Shown here: positions 45,421-59,300 of the stretch, one piece after another
Layout of the letters: each line of letters starts with the position of its first letter
How positions within the stretch are numbered: the stretch's first letter is position 1
Assembly (NCBI RefSeq): GCF_016097555.1
Contig: NC_054704.1
Location: forward strand, 46,459,026 to 46,523,025
DNA from: Gigantopelta aegis
Lineage: Eukaryota; Mollusca; Gastropoda; Neomphalida; Peltospiridae
DNA length: 64,000 nt
Reading direction: 5' to 3'
Position numbers and translations under genes: made by a program
The notes under the pieces: model-generated
Seen by the model: the letters and a program-made list of their open reading frames with translations, nothing else
Told to the model about the DNA's origin: nothing
Databases searched by the model: none

Positions 45421-48400
45421 GTAAAAATCATTTGATTCATTGATGTTAAAGTTGTTTCACTTTCAGTTTAACATTATGCCAAGAAGACAACCAAATATTT
45501 AGACCTACGACTCGTAGGTGGTAGGGATGGTGACTGGATTAGGGACTGGTGCTAATACACGCCATTTGAATTTCCCCGCCCATTAGGAACTAAGACACTT
45601 GTCAGTTTAAATCAGCAGTGTAGCCTCCTCATTTTATAACATTGTTGTCACTGAAAATAAAATACAAACACAATAACATATTTTACTAGCCATCATAAAC
45701 AAAACAAAACAAACCACCTTCCAAAATATAAACACATTAAAAACATACCTACACTAGTTCATCAAGATTAACCGGCATGAGCCAAGAAAGCACTTTATGA
45801 CAAATTACAAAAATTAAGTCCTTGAGTACCAATGTTAACAGACAACATTTCTGGAAAACGAATATAACAATTACAGTGTTTTACAATAGTGTTATAAACT
45901 GAGAAAATTAATTGTTATAATGGTAAAGATGTTTGGTTAAAAATATAAGATGCATTCAGAGTTTGAATAAATGGACAGAACCATACACATGTACCATTTG
46001 CTTTGTTGTTTATTGCACGTTTATTGTACATAAAAATATAAATCTTACGCACTATAAACAAGTGCTTTTAAATAACATGGAAATATAACTGGTATATGGT
46101 TCTGTATCTATTACATACCACCTTTCTATATTATGATTAACAAAAGTTGACTTAAATAACACAACTTACTTCGTCTGGAAAGGTGGTTGAATTTTATAGA
46201 ATTGACGGAGTGCAGAGCATCATGGCTAAGGATTTGATGTCATTCCTGGGCTAGGGACATTACGTCATTCAGGCGACCGGCCTCGGTGGCGTCATGGTTA
46301 GGCCATCGGTCAACAGGCTGGTAGGTACTGCGTTAGGATCCCAGTTGAGGCATGGGATTTTTAATCCAGATACCGACTCCAAAGCCTGAGTGAGTGCTCC
46401 GCAAGGCTCAATGGGTAGGTGTAAACCACTTGCACCAACCAGTTTTCCATAACTGGTTCAACAAAGGTCATGGTTTGTGCTATCCTGTCTGTGGGAATGG
46501 CAAATAAAAGATCCCTTGCTGCTAATCAGAAAGAGTAGCCCATGAAGTGGTGACAGCGGGTTTCCTCTCAAAATCTGTGTGGTCCTTAACCATATATCTG
46601 ACACCATATAACAGTAAATAAAATGTGTTGAGTGTGTTGTTAAATAAAACATTTCTTTTTTTCTTTTTCATTCAGGTGAACACGTATTACGCATGTGAGA
46701 TTTTGTATCACACATATATTCAATAAAATATTCTTTATTAGCACACTAATTTGTCATTATAACTCTAGTAAGATTAAATGGGTATGCATCTATAAACAGA
46801 CATCCAGAAATTTTTTTATGTTATTTTTGACAAGTATCTGTGACAATCATGACATCAATGACTAGAGAGCAATACAGCTGAGGACAAACAAAAATAAGTT
46901 TTAAAATAAAGTTTTCTTTCAAATTACAGTTTTAGAAAATCATAGAAAACAAAATCGAGAAATGTGCCAAGTTTATGAGTGGGGTAAATTCAGTCTTGTT
47001 TGAAATCTTTGCTTGTTTTCACCTATTTTTTTTAAATATTTCTATGTATCAGACAGAGATTTGTATACTTTTCCCACACAAAAGTCAATGATGTCAGAAA
47101 TCTTAAAATTTATGTACTTCTGCTTGCAGTCAACATATTTATCAAAACAGGTCCCTCACCAAAATAGGCTAATGGATGATAATGTTGATAAAAGACCCTT
47201 TTTGTTTTTAATTTTTTACATTTATTTGTATTTGGTAATATTAATCCAATATATCTGTTGTGAAACTGATTTGACCAATCAGTTTGAGAGAATATGTATC
47301 ATATTGACTTGTCATTTCTAGTCTGAATCGGACACAGAGAATGGGTGAATTGTTTCTATCTGAATTGGGTCCACCTTATACTTTGGTTATTTCGTATCAT
47401 AGTTATTTCATACCATTACAAAATGTCATTTCATACCTTTGTTAAAAGCCAATTCATACCATAATCATTTTGTACCATGTTTTTTTCATACCATGGCATC
47501 ACTGAAAGTCATTTTGTACTTACTATGTAACATAATAATAAAATTTATCTTGTCATCATGTCTTGTCAATATAAGATAAGCCTATTTTCCGATAAAAGGC
47601 CTAAAAATAAATTCATTGCACCCATCCATTACCTGGACATTGCTAACTGACTAGTTAAACTATAGATGGTATGAAATGATTTTGATACAAAATGACTCAA
47701 TCATACAAAATGATTTTGGTACGAAATGACTGTGGTATGAAATGATCAGGTGGTATGGTGAAAAATGGATGGTACAAAATGAGGGCAAGTCACTTCTCTC
47801 TCAAACTTTGAGAATGCAAACTTCAAAACAAACTATGCAAAAAGAAGTTATATTAACCCAATATTATTTTATAATTTCAACATCTAAATTTGCTTGTTAA
47901 ATTTATTCATAAGGAGAAAATCTGTGTGCAACTAATCTCCTATAAATAATGTGTAATCCGTGAAAACGTAATACACATTAAAAATAAATACCTAAAAAAA
48001 TATTGGAAATATATTTGTAATTAATACCCAGACAAATATTGGAAATATATTCGTAATTAATACCCAGACAAATATAGGAAATATATTCGTAATTAATACC
48101 CAGACAAATATTGGAAATATATTCGTTATTAATACCCAGACAAATATTGGAAATATATTTGAAATTAATACCCAGACAAATATTGGAAATATATTCGTAA
48201 TTAATACCCAGACAAATATAGGAAATATATTTGTCTACTGTTCGAATGATTAATAGATTTGCAGCTAAAGATGTATATTTTGGTGAACTGGTCAGTGTAT
48301 TTTAAAAATAACTTTCTTCAAGCCTATAAAGTCTGTTTTAATAATGATTTCAATATTAATATATTTTGAAAGCAAGCCCTAGTGTGGGATAATAATGCTT

Positions 48401-51400
48401 TTCATTGTCATATAGATTTACAGATAGTATACCTGGTAAATGTAATTTAGTATTGTAACAAAATTATGATAAAGAACACGGGACCTCATATCCGTTGAAC
48501 TAGTAAAATTGTTTTTACTAAGTAACTCTTTGAAGCAAAATATCAGTGTTTAATCGGTCATATAGGTATGGGTCACGAAAACGGTATTTGTCGGATCATG
48601 TAACAGTATTTTATTAGTGCAAAATAAGCAGCTTATGAACAAGTTTTCACCGAGTTAATTAAATTTTAATTCAACAACAAAAATTTATGTATATATGAAA
48701 TAATAGAATTACACAAAATCATGCTTTAACAGTCAGTAACACATTTTAATTTTAGCGCCTATTTCTGAGGCATGATTCTGTCAAAATGTCACTTTGAACT
48801 CTCAGATACTTAACACTGAATTAGTATCTATGAATGGGTGTTCTTCAAGTTTTTCACCATTCATCTGCGACTGTGTACAATGCAAGTGATCACCGATTTT
48901 ACAATGCAACATCGATTTTGCCTTGTGTTATTGACATGGTGAAGTCAAACTGGTTAAAGCGAAAGTTTTGCCTGCGCATGTAAGCCGTGGACTATAGATG
49001 ATCATAATGCTTGCATCTTAACAGTTGTTAGGTATTTAAACCAAAAGCTATTGGGTACAGTTTTGATTAAGATATTACTGATAACTGTTCTGTTTTATGA
49101 TCTAGCTACTGACTTTCACGTTTTGACGAAAACTATAATTTGAAAATCATAGAACTGAAAGTATGTTACACATTATCATGTGACATAATTCATCATTACA
49201 ATGCTTACCGAAAAAAGTTTCCTATTGGTTCTGATCATCACAGGGCATGGGATCAGATCAAAAAGATATTCCCATATAATTTAAAATCATGAAGACTAAC
49301 AAATGCCTCCATTTATTTCTTGTGGAAAAATATTTTAGTTTTTTTTTTAATGTCTCAACACACCAACTTATGTGCAGGGTGTTCATTATCTTTGAAAATA
49401 GAAAGTTTGAGAAAAAGTAGGCGGCTCTATTTACTGAAGGTAGAAAAATGTATAGCTGTATACATGAAATATCGACTGCAGTACTGGCAATAATAGCCAC
49501 CAATAATTGCCGCCTGTTGCCAACTAATGAACACAAGTGTTTGTTAAAATAATGTGTCGGTGATGAACTATGTGCAGTGTTTGTTTAGCGTTGGATACCC
49601 ATTAGTCATCAATTTTAATTTTTCTATATATTTGATTTTGCAGGCAAAGGTGGTTCAAAAATTAGGGATCTACAGAATGAAAGTGGCGCTAATATAAAGG
49701 TACATGGATATAACATGATTCCTTGTTAAATACTTAACAAGTCTTATCAAATTTAATGAGTGGATGGTATGTTTTTTAAAAGTGCTATTTTTTTTTTATT
49801 ACCATGCTAGTAATTGTTTTAACATGGCTAATTCTATGTATGTAGTTATAGATTTTTAATTTTAATTGCATATTTACAGGCCTTGCAAAATTGCTGCCAG
49901 TCCTATTGAGAAAGAGTGATTTTTAAAAATTAACAAATATGGTGTTTCCATTTTTTTCCACCACATTTGGGATTCTTTCACAACAGGTCTGTTCAGTGAG
50001 TGCTGCTTTTGGCCTCTTTGGAAAATACTCAACCCTAAGAGCTTAGTGGAGATCCCAGGTTTCTAGTGTATAACCTAGACATGAATGTGTCAAGATCTCC
50101 AGCCTGGAGGACAAGTCAAAGTAGAGACTGTAAAATGTTTAGAATGATTTGTGGCGGCATGTAGCTTGATGCTCAGTTTGAGTAGGATCGATTCCTATCT
50201 GTGGGCGCATTGAGCTATTTCCCGTTCCAGCCACTACTGATATATCAAAGCTTGTGGCATGTACTATCCTGTCTATGGGATGGTACATATAAAAGATCCT
50301 TTACTATATATCAGAATTACCAAATGTTTGACATCCAATAGCCGATGATATTTAATAAATCAATGTCGTCTAGCAGTGTCGTTAAATAAAAAAGAAACTT
50401 TAAACTTTAAAATGATTAATTTTGACAAAAGCCAGTTCAGTATGTTTATCAGTTTCGCTTAGTGTTTTTGTTTGTCAAAACTGATTACATTTAATTGTAT
50501 TTTTACAGATATACAGCAGAGATGTTCAGCGAGGGGAACAAGTGAAAGTTGAGATCACAGGGGATCAAGACTGTCAAATGAGAGCAAAAGACTTGATTGA
50601 TAATATTACTGAGAACAGTAAGTATGAATTTGGAAATTCTGTAATCTTCTGTACAAGTTAGGTTACATTAACAAAACCAGCAGTGGGATGCAGTGTTCTC
50701 GCTGGGTGAAAATTAAAAGGGGGGGGGGGGGGGCAGTGTCCTGCCTCTCCAACCCCCTGCCCCTCCAACCCTCAAAAAACATATAGCAACATTTGAAAGT
50801 TTGGTTACTCATTAGTCTGCGCAACACAAAAGTTTGCACATGTTAATTACGTTACATTACGTCTTGAAACAAGTGTTGGGTATGTTTGTAAATAAACAAA
50901 CAACGTTAATTTAATTCATAAAACAATTGTTAAAACAACACATCTTGATTGTGAATATATATGTATAAAACTGATAGATAACAATTTGATTGAAAAAAAA
51001 CCCCTCTGAATTAATGCACTATAAGTATACTTTTACCAGCTTCGATCAGCTTTGTGTTTTTGTATCACCTGTCAACATGACATTGTGTCTCTCACCGCTG
51101 TAATTATCAACCTTGTATATCAACTTACACAAATTTACATAGAAGCTTCAACACATACCTTATTGTAATTTATGAATCCATAAATGAAATAAATGTTTTA
51201 TTTTATCTGTTAACATAAACATCTAAGCATACTTTGAATTTCCCTCTGAGTGACACAACATAACCAATGTGACTGATTAGTCTATAACGCTTACAGCATG
51301 GCCTATTTTTAGCTATAGTCTGTTTCATAATATCATTGATTGTTCTATATTTCTAACGAACACTGTATGTGCTCATTTACACAGTTGATAACAGACAACT

Positions 51401-53335
51401 TTTATTGAATAATGATCATATATTTTGACATAGGCTTTTTTTGTGTATTGTAATTTTGTGTTATCCAAACTAAGAAGCATGGAACACCATTTATATTTAT
51501 TTTATTTGCATAATCTAAATTAAATTGAAGCAAACTGTAATAGGAAGTGTTTATTATCTAGAACTTAAATTGAAACAAACTGTAATAGGAAGTGTTTATT
51601 GTCTAGAACTTATGAAAAGTTAGATTCAGTACCGGATTGTTGTTTTTGTGAACAGTAGTGACATAAGTAGTTATTTTAATGTTAGCTGCGCAGAGTTATC
51701 AGGACTTGAAACGGCCTGTGGCCAGGTTGCCAAATGCGACCAATGTCCCATTTGGGTGACTTAAATATTAAAAAAATAATGGCGTTACTCGCCCAAATAA
51801 TATTATTTGGGTGATCTTCTTTCTATAATATATGAGTTACTATTAATAATTATATGACATATATTTATTCCACATTAAAATCTTCCTTGTGAGTCGCAAA
51901 ATTGAATGTATTGGCTTACCGTAATTTGCTGACATTCATTTATCAAAACATTGATGTTGTAGACTGAATGCAGTCATTCTGATCCAGTTCATAACCATTC
52001 AGAATATCTCAGCCAAATATGCGATCAAATCCGAACATTCGTCGTGTTCCGATTTCTGGTTGTTTTTTAAAAATCTTGTTTTAATTGACTATTTAATTTG
52101 GTTTCTATTGAACTGACTAATGAAATGAATTGTTACTATTTTCGGAGTAAAATCACGATCATGATGTCCTCTGCTGGGTGGAATTTTCTTAAAAGAACAT
52201 CAAGAAGCAAAGGAAAAAAAAGCAAGCTTACCAAAGAATTTGAATTTGTTATTCAGTTCTGTCTAATGCAAATAAAGTTAGGTTCTGTTAGGATAAGGAG
52301 AACCTTACCCCACTCCGTGTTTATTGTTCCATTGTACTGTAGCGGTGAAACAAATATTTTTAAAGAATGATTTTAATGTTAAAATATAACACAAATGCTT
52401 AGATGTGCAGACTAAGGTGCCACCAGTGTATATGTTTGTGTGTTAGCCAACTCTGGATATCTGGTTTAAAAAAGGTTGGTGTGATGTATACCAGTAATGC
52501 TGTGTTAATTAGTAGTTGTGAACTGGGGTGGGGGGTGAACCCTGTGTGTTGGCTAACTCTCTGTGGATATCTGGTACAAAAAAGGTTGGTATACTGTGGT
52601 AATTAATAGTTGTGAAGAGCGTTCATTTGTCAACACAACTTGTGAACTGGGGTAATTTTCTGTGTCAGTCTTCACAACTCATGGAAAAAATGGCCGAACA
52701 AACACAAATAATTTGTGCCACTATGAGTTGGGGTGTGTGAGAGTGGAGTGACAGTGCAGATTCTCTGTAAATCGCCTGAACGTTCTCCAGAGGAGGGACG
52801 GACGTAGCCCAGTGGTAAAGCGCTTGCTTGATGCACAGTTGGTTTGGGATTGATCTCCGTCGATGGGCCCACTGGGCTATTTCTTGTTCCAGCCAGTGTA
52901 CCACCACTGGTATATCAACGTCTGTGGTATATACTACCCTGTCTGTGGGATGGTACATATAAAAGATCCCTTGCTACGAATGCAAAAAATGTAGCGGGTT
53001 TCATCAATGTTCTCTGGTGTTGTCATTAAACAAAACAAACTATAGAGTATTTGTATTTAATAACTGGTGAATTGTAACTAAAACTGAATTAGACAGCTCA
53101 AACATTTATAGCAATATTTTATGTAGACAATGACTGTATAATTAAAATGTTGATCTGATCGTATAACTTTAAATAATATCTTATTTATAACTTTATTTTA
53201 ATTATTATAATAACAGACTGAAATTGAATGATCTTTTCCATCTTTTCAGGTGATGGTTTTGGTGATGAAGGAGGTATGTATGTATATTTTTTTTATTGAT
53301 ATACAGTGGAACCTCGTTAGTCCGGACTCCAGTAG

Positions 53336-53369
<34 letters not shown>

Positions 53370-56300
53370 TGTATGTATGTATGTATGTATGTATGTATGT
53401 ATATATATATGTGTATAATGTATATAGTTTAGCTATATTTTTTATGCTATCTTTATATAAAAAAACATAACTGAAACTAAAAGCATCATGTTTTTATTTT
53501 CTAAGATTAAATTGACAGACCCTAGATTTTTAAACAGTACTGCATACTATTCACTATTAGCCATTTTGGATAATTAAAATTGGCAGGGGTTCAAAAATTA
53601 AAAAAAAAATTACTTGCCACAGGGCAAGTGCCAATCAGATATTCACTTGCCCCATATATTTTTCCACTTGCCCATACTTCTTAAGGTAACCAATTGTGTT
53701 ACTCCTATTTAATTTAATACAGTGCTTAAAGGCATATTGTCACAGACCACTGACCTATTTACTGGTCTAACAAAGTATTACCTGAACAAACATTATTTGA
53801 TTTGTCCCTAAATGTACTTTACTCAACCATTTTCATAACCACCATACTCCATTAATGAATGATATTTTGTAAAAAAAATTGAATTATGGCAATGGTCCAT
53901 AATTCAAAAACTAAAATTACCGAGTGGGTTGACATGGATTTCACTCCATCATGGTTCAGTTCAGGTGATGCAATATCTAGCTTTGGTTTCCAACAATTAA
54001 TGTATTTTTTATTTATTATCCATTTTAAGAGAAATAAGGTCCTTAAATCCGTGACAGTATGCCTTTAATAGTGTAATAATCTTGAAAGTAATTGGTTTAA
54101 TTGCACAAATAAAGAATTTTGCCAATAGGTTACACCACTTACCTAGGAAGTACTAAATATATATGTCTCTCTTCTCTATTTGTTGATTTAAACTTTATTT
54201 TTTAAATAGTGTCCATTTGTTGATTTAAACTTTGTTATTTGTTTGGTAGTGTCCACTTGTTCATCTAAATATAATTATTGTGTTGATGTATGCCTTAGTG
54301 ACCACTTGTATGGACGTAGATGTTGTGAGATCCCTTTCCACTCGTGAGCCATTCTTTTATGGCTGGCATTGGTTCAAAAATGTTTAGGGATTTTGGTCCA
54401 TGCATCATTATTGTGTGTATATTATTTAACATTTTGTGCCTCAATACACTTCTCTGGGGTGTTTTTACCCTGTTAATAACTGAAAAAAGTCTCTCGCAAA
54501 CAGCCGTGGCTGGGCTCAAAGTAAACATGAGCTCTGTTACTTTTCAAATATTTTTAAATAGTGCAGGCTTGGTAAACAACAGCCTCCCTGGGCTTACATC
54601 GATTGCAGCCTTGTATTTTTAACTTCTTGAGCATAATTTATTTGTTAAAAACTATTAATAAAGCAGAACAAAAATCATGTATGCTTAGAGGGCATCGCAC
54701 CATCATGATTATGACGTAGGGCTAATGAAATATAACTTTACCTTACCTGTTCATTTTACACGAACGTAGATTTACATTTGTAAAGTACTAAAAAACCATT
54801 AAGTATGTTCTGCTACAAGGTTTATTATATCTAAACTAAAATGTCTTGCAACTTTTATAAGAATACAGTTCATAATATTTAGGCTCTATTCAAGTGAACT
54901 CAGAAATTATAAACTTACTTTAGGCCCCGTTTATTTGCAAAGAGCAGATTCCGGAACCACGTTAACGTCTAATTTAATTTGAATATGACAAATTTATAAA
55001 CTGTATCCCACCTCATTTACCATGTTTGCAAGGATTAAACATTATGATTGCACACACAAGGCATGTATACTTTATTTTTATATAAGCTGTAAGTTTTACC
55101 GAGATTTGTAACAAAATTTTAAAAAGTTTTTAGGTGTTACATTAGTCACTTGTCATCGGGCATATGAAGTTAACATAATTACTTGCCTGGCATGAAAATT
55201 CCACTTGGCACGGGCGTCGGGCGATGGCATTTTTGAACCCCTGATTGGACATAATTTGTTGGATTGTATTGTTTGGATTATCCATTTCTGTATATATCTG
55301 AAGTGTTTCTGATCATTCTAGTACAGTGAAACCTCTCAAAATCGGACCCTCTGTAAACCGGAATTCCCTAAAAACCGGACGTTTTTCTATGGTCCCTTTT
55401 TAAAACTCTGTGCAGAAGAGAACCTTGATAATCCAGATACCTCTTAAAACTGGAGTTTTTACATGGACCAGAGGGTGTCCGGTTTAGAGGAGTTTTAGTG
55501 TATTATGAAATGCATTGTTGTTATTTTTATAAACACACATATCTGAGAAGTAATGGTTATGGAGATGAGCTCTAGTCTATTTTTAGAGGATATTTCCCTG
55601 TTTTAATGTCACAGATCCTTGTAACTTTATATAGATATTTTACATGTTTGCAGATAACCAAATTTAGTGTCCATTTTCACAAGTTGAAACTAGGGTCTGT
55701 GACTTAACTAAAGTTTAGTTTTTATGTTTTAGAAAAGTTGTAAACTCAACTGATTTCAATGTTCATGTATTTATAAAGACAAGTTACAATTATTGAATTT
55801 CATGATACTTTCTTTATTGATATTAACTTATTTCTGGGTTTTAAGAACTTATCAATATGAACTAATTAAAATGACCAAATATACCCACATAAGGTACAGG
55901 TATGTTGTCAGACATGAAACTTTACTCATTATAATTTATCATATAATATCTTACATTTTCAGTGCAATCAAAGTATGTGATATTTTTCAGATCATATACT
56001 TTAAGAATTTGGTAACTTTGCAAATTAGATGTAAATTAGTCGAGGTCTCGGCACTAGGTTTATGGACATTTAAGCAAACCTACTTGGGTGGCACTCCATG
56101 ATTGACGTATGCATTCATAGTCATCAAATAAAAACATTTCAATGGCAATTTGACACTGAAAGCTGTCCAGCATTCAGAAAACAAAAAACGTTAGGCATAA
56201 CTTTATTTTGATGTAAGGACATCCAAAATGACATCATTCGAGTTTGACGTCATTTCCATTCAAAAATACACTGCACCACATATTCTTATGTCATTTGAAT

Positions 56301-59300
56301 ATCAAGTAATGGCAGACTGGAATTAAAGTTGCGTGTACAGTTTACAAAAACATGTTGTATTAAGCTTGAGCTATTATTACCCTCATGTATTTCGGTATAG
56401 TCAATATCATATATTAGGAATACAAAATGTATTATGCTCGCCAGAGGCTCGCATAACACAATTTTTATTCCTAACACAAACCTTGAAATAAAAAAAATTG
56501 GTGTACCTGACACAATGTCCTGCACCAATCAATTTGTGCCTGACATAAAAGAAATTGTACCTGTCACAAAACATTGTAAATAAAAATGAAATAAATTATG
56601 TTTTATGTTGTTAACAGTTTAATAATTGATATATTTAATTACTAAATAACCAATGCAGCAATTAAGGCAATAGTCACCAAATGATGACATTTATTATTGT
56701 TATGTACTTACTAGTCTGTGATGCATTAATATAAGTCCTCTGGTAAAGCTGTATCCTAACCAGCCGTGAGCTACATGAGCGATTATTTTAGAAATCATGG
56801 ATTTCAATTGCCGTATTCTAACCGCACGCGTGCGACACGACAGATAAATGTGTTGCGTCATGCGCATACAGTTAGGATGCAGCAATGGAAATCAATGATT
56901 TCTAAAATAATCGCTCGCGGCCGGTTAGAATAGGTCTTAAGAAACACATGAAACTGTCGTCACTATCACTTTGTGTTGAACTTTCAGATTCATGATGATC
57001 TAACTCAGACTCGTCCATTTTTTTCAATGTCATCAGTGTCTTGTTTGTGGTAATATTCTATATTTTTGGTTGCCGAGTGACCTTTAACATTTGACACACG
57101 CAGATTTGTGGACCCTTTGATCTATGCGTCCGAAAAATCGTGATTATACTGCATTTCTTTTTTTAAAAATTTGCAGAGCGAGCACGTCACAAGTGTAACG
57201 TCGTCTTTTGGTGTTTTCTTCAAACTGTAGCCACAAAGAGGCATTTGTTTTAACTAAATCCTCCTTTTGCAATTTTAGTTCAGTGCTAGATTTTAAGATA
57301 CTACTCTGCGGGATATTCGTTTGGGAATTTTTGGGGAACCATTTAATCAGCGGCTGCCCTCCGTGGATACTGGGAACAGGGACAGTTGATTTGTCATTAC
57401 CGGTACCTGTCTGTTCTTTTACAGCAAAAACTGAAGTTATTTTGTTCAACATCCTTTAATTGTTAACCACGAGGCAATTTGAATTGCAAACTTTAAACGA
57501 AAACGCCACAGGAAGTATACGCTAAGTACGAAAGGTCAATTACTAATATGCGTGACATCACTTTTTACAATGTCAGTTCCCGCAAAATCGAGACTATGAA
57601 AAATCCTACTAAACAGGTACGCGGACTGTAGATGAACTTCGTGTTGGACTGTCAAGTGCCCCGCGAACCGGTGCGAATCCCACTGGTACACATTTGTGTT
57701 TTTTCATGCGTAATCAATTTTTTTTTTAATCGGTGCATTAAGTGTATTCGACTCCAAAACAGCCGGCTTTTACTACAATGCGAGTTTCGGACATGGTGAC
57801 TGGCGCAATCGACATTGTTACTGACAAGTTACAAATTTGTACTGGACAATGACCGTGACCGGCCGATAACGAAAAACACTCTGGTAATAACCTCTATTTA
57901 TCAGCGTAGTTATGTGGTAATTAAATTTTATTTCAACTTGTCAGGGAGTATTTATTTTAAATAGTTTTTGTTGTTTTTATAGGTTCCAATTACAGGAATG
58001 GAGATGAAAACAGGTGGGTATTATTTTATATACAGGTAAAACTACTTGAGCTTCATCTTATCTCAAGAGACAATATTCATTCATAAATTATCTAATTTTA
58101 CACAAAGTAGCCTGAATTAGGCAGCCAACTATCTTAAGAGTTGCTTGTCTTACATTAATTGCCTTTATGCACAGCCGATCTATGATTTATCTCCGTCGGT
58201 GGGCCCATTGTGAAAATTTAACTTATGTACAGGTATACCATTTATAAATGTCCTTTCTGCATAGGCAAAATGTAGCGGGTTTCCTCTGATGACTTTGTGT
58301 TAGAATGACCAATTGCTTGACATCCAATAACCGATGATTAATTAATCAATGTGCTTCAGTGGTGTCGTTAAACAAAACAAATCTGGGATTTTTCCTACTC
58401 AAAATAAATGCATATTAATTTTTTAAAGCTATTGACTATGGAATGTTTATATGGAAGGGTTTTTAATCATTACATGCACCGTGAGGTAACTGAACATACT
58501 TTTTGTTTCAGAAGTGGAGGCGACTTTGGCAGGCGTGGTGGCAGAGGTTAGTGGTTTTGTTTACATTGGTTCAAATACATACAATATAAACTGGATCAGA
58601 CAAAGTAACATTAAATACATATTTAGCTTTAAAGCGATAAGACATTGCATTGTTAAATGGTGCTTGGTCTGTTACATATTTTATTGACATGAATCTACCA
58701 TATATTTCCGTGTATTAGCCAACTCCATGGATAAACCAACCCCTTAGGTTAACCCTAAATATCTATTGCAAAATTATAGGTCCCCTATATAAGGCGAATT
58801 TGCTTTTGTCAAATAATAGACATGGATTAATTTGTAAAAATAAATTGCTGACAAATGCATTAAAAAAAAAATCAACCAATGATTTTGGTAAAAATATCGC
58901 AAATGACCTGGGACTTCAGTTGGGTTAAAGTTCTTTTATTCAGGAATCGCCTGATGGGATGTCAAGATTCCTAAGTCATAAAAACATATTCACACACAAC
59001 AACCCGACTGTGGGTCAGGTCGTTTGAATAATGATGCTGGTTGTATTAATTGTGCAGAACTCGATGAATATAACAACTTGCAATGCAGAAAAGCACCTCT
59101 GTCTTGCTTGAATGTTTAAAAGTCTTTGACTCTAGAGAACACCAAGTGACCAGATAAACAATAGGTGGGCTTGTTACTGAACTGACTACCTGTCCTGGGC
59201 CCCGTTCCATGATGTGATCTTAGGGCTAAAATCGCCCTTAGTAAAAATTGGTAGCCCCATAACGTATATAAGAAAAAGAAAACAGAGAGAGAAAAGCAAA

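Noticed and set aside
52098-52370. 90-codon frame with Lys-rich stretch
   Set aside because: No recognisable domain, lies in a C-specific intron insertion, no supporting signals.
54295-54528. Host gene with hATC domain
   Set aside because: It lies inside a transposon with perfect inverted ends and lacks the catalytic core.
57640-57700. tRNA-like GGTGCGAATCCCACTGG
   Set aside because: Only a B-box-like sequence; no matching A box or stems found.
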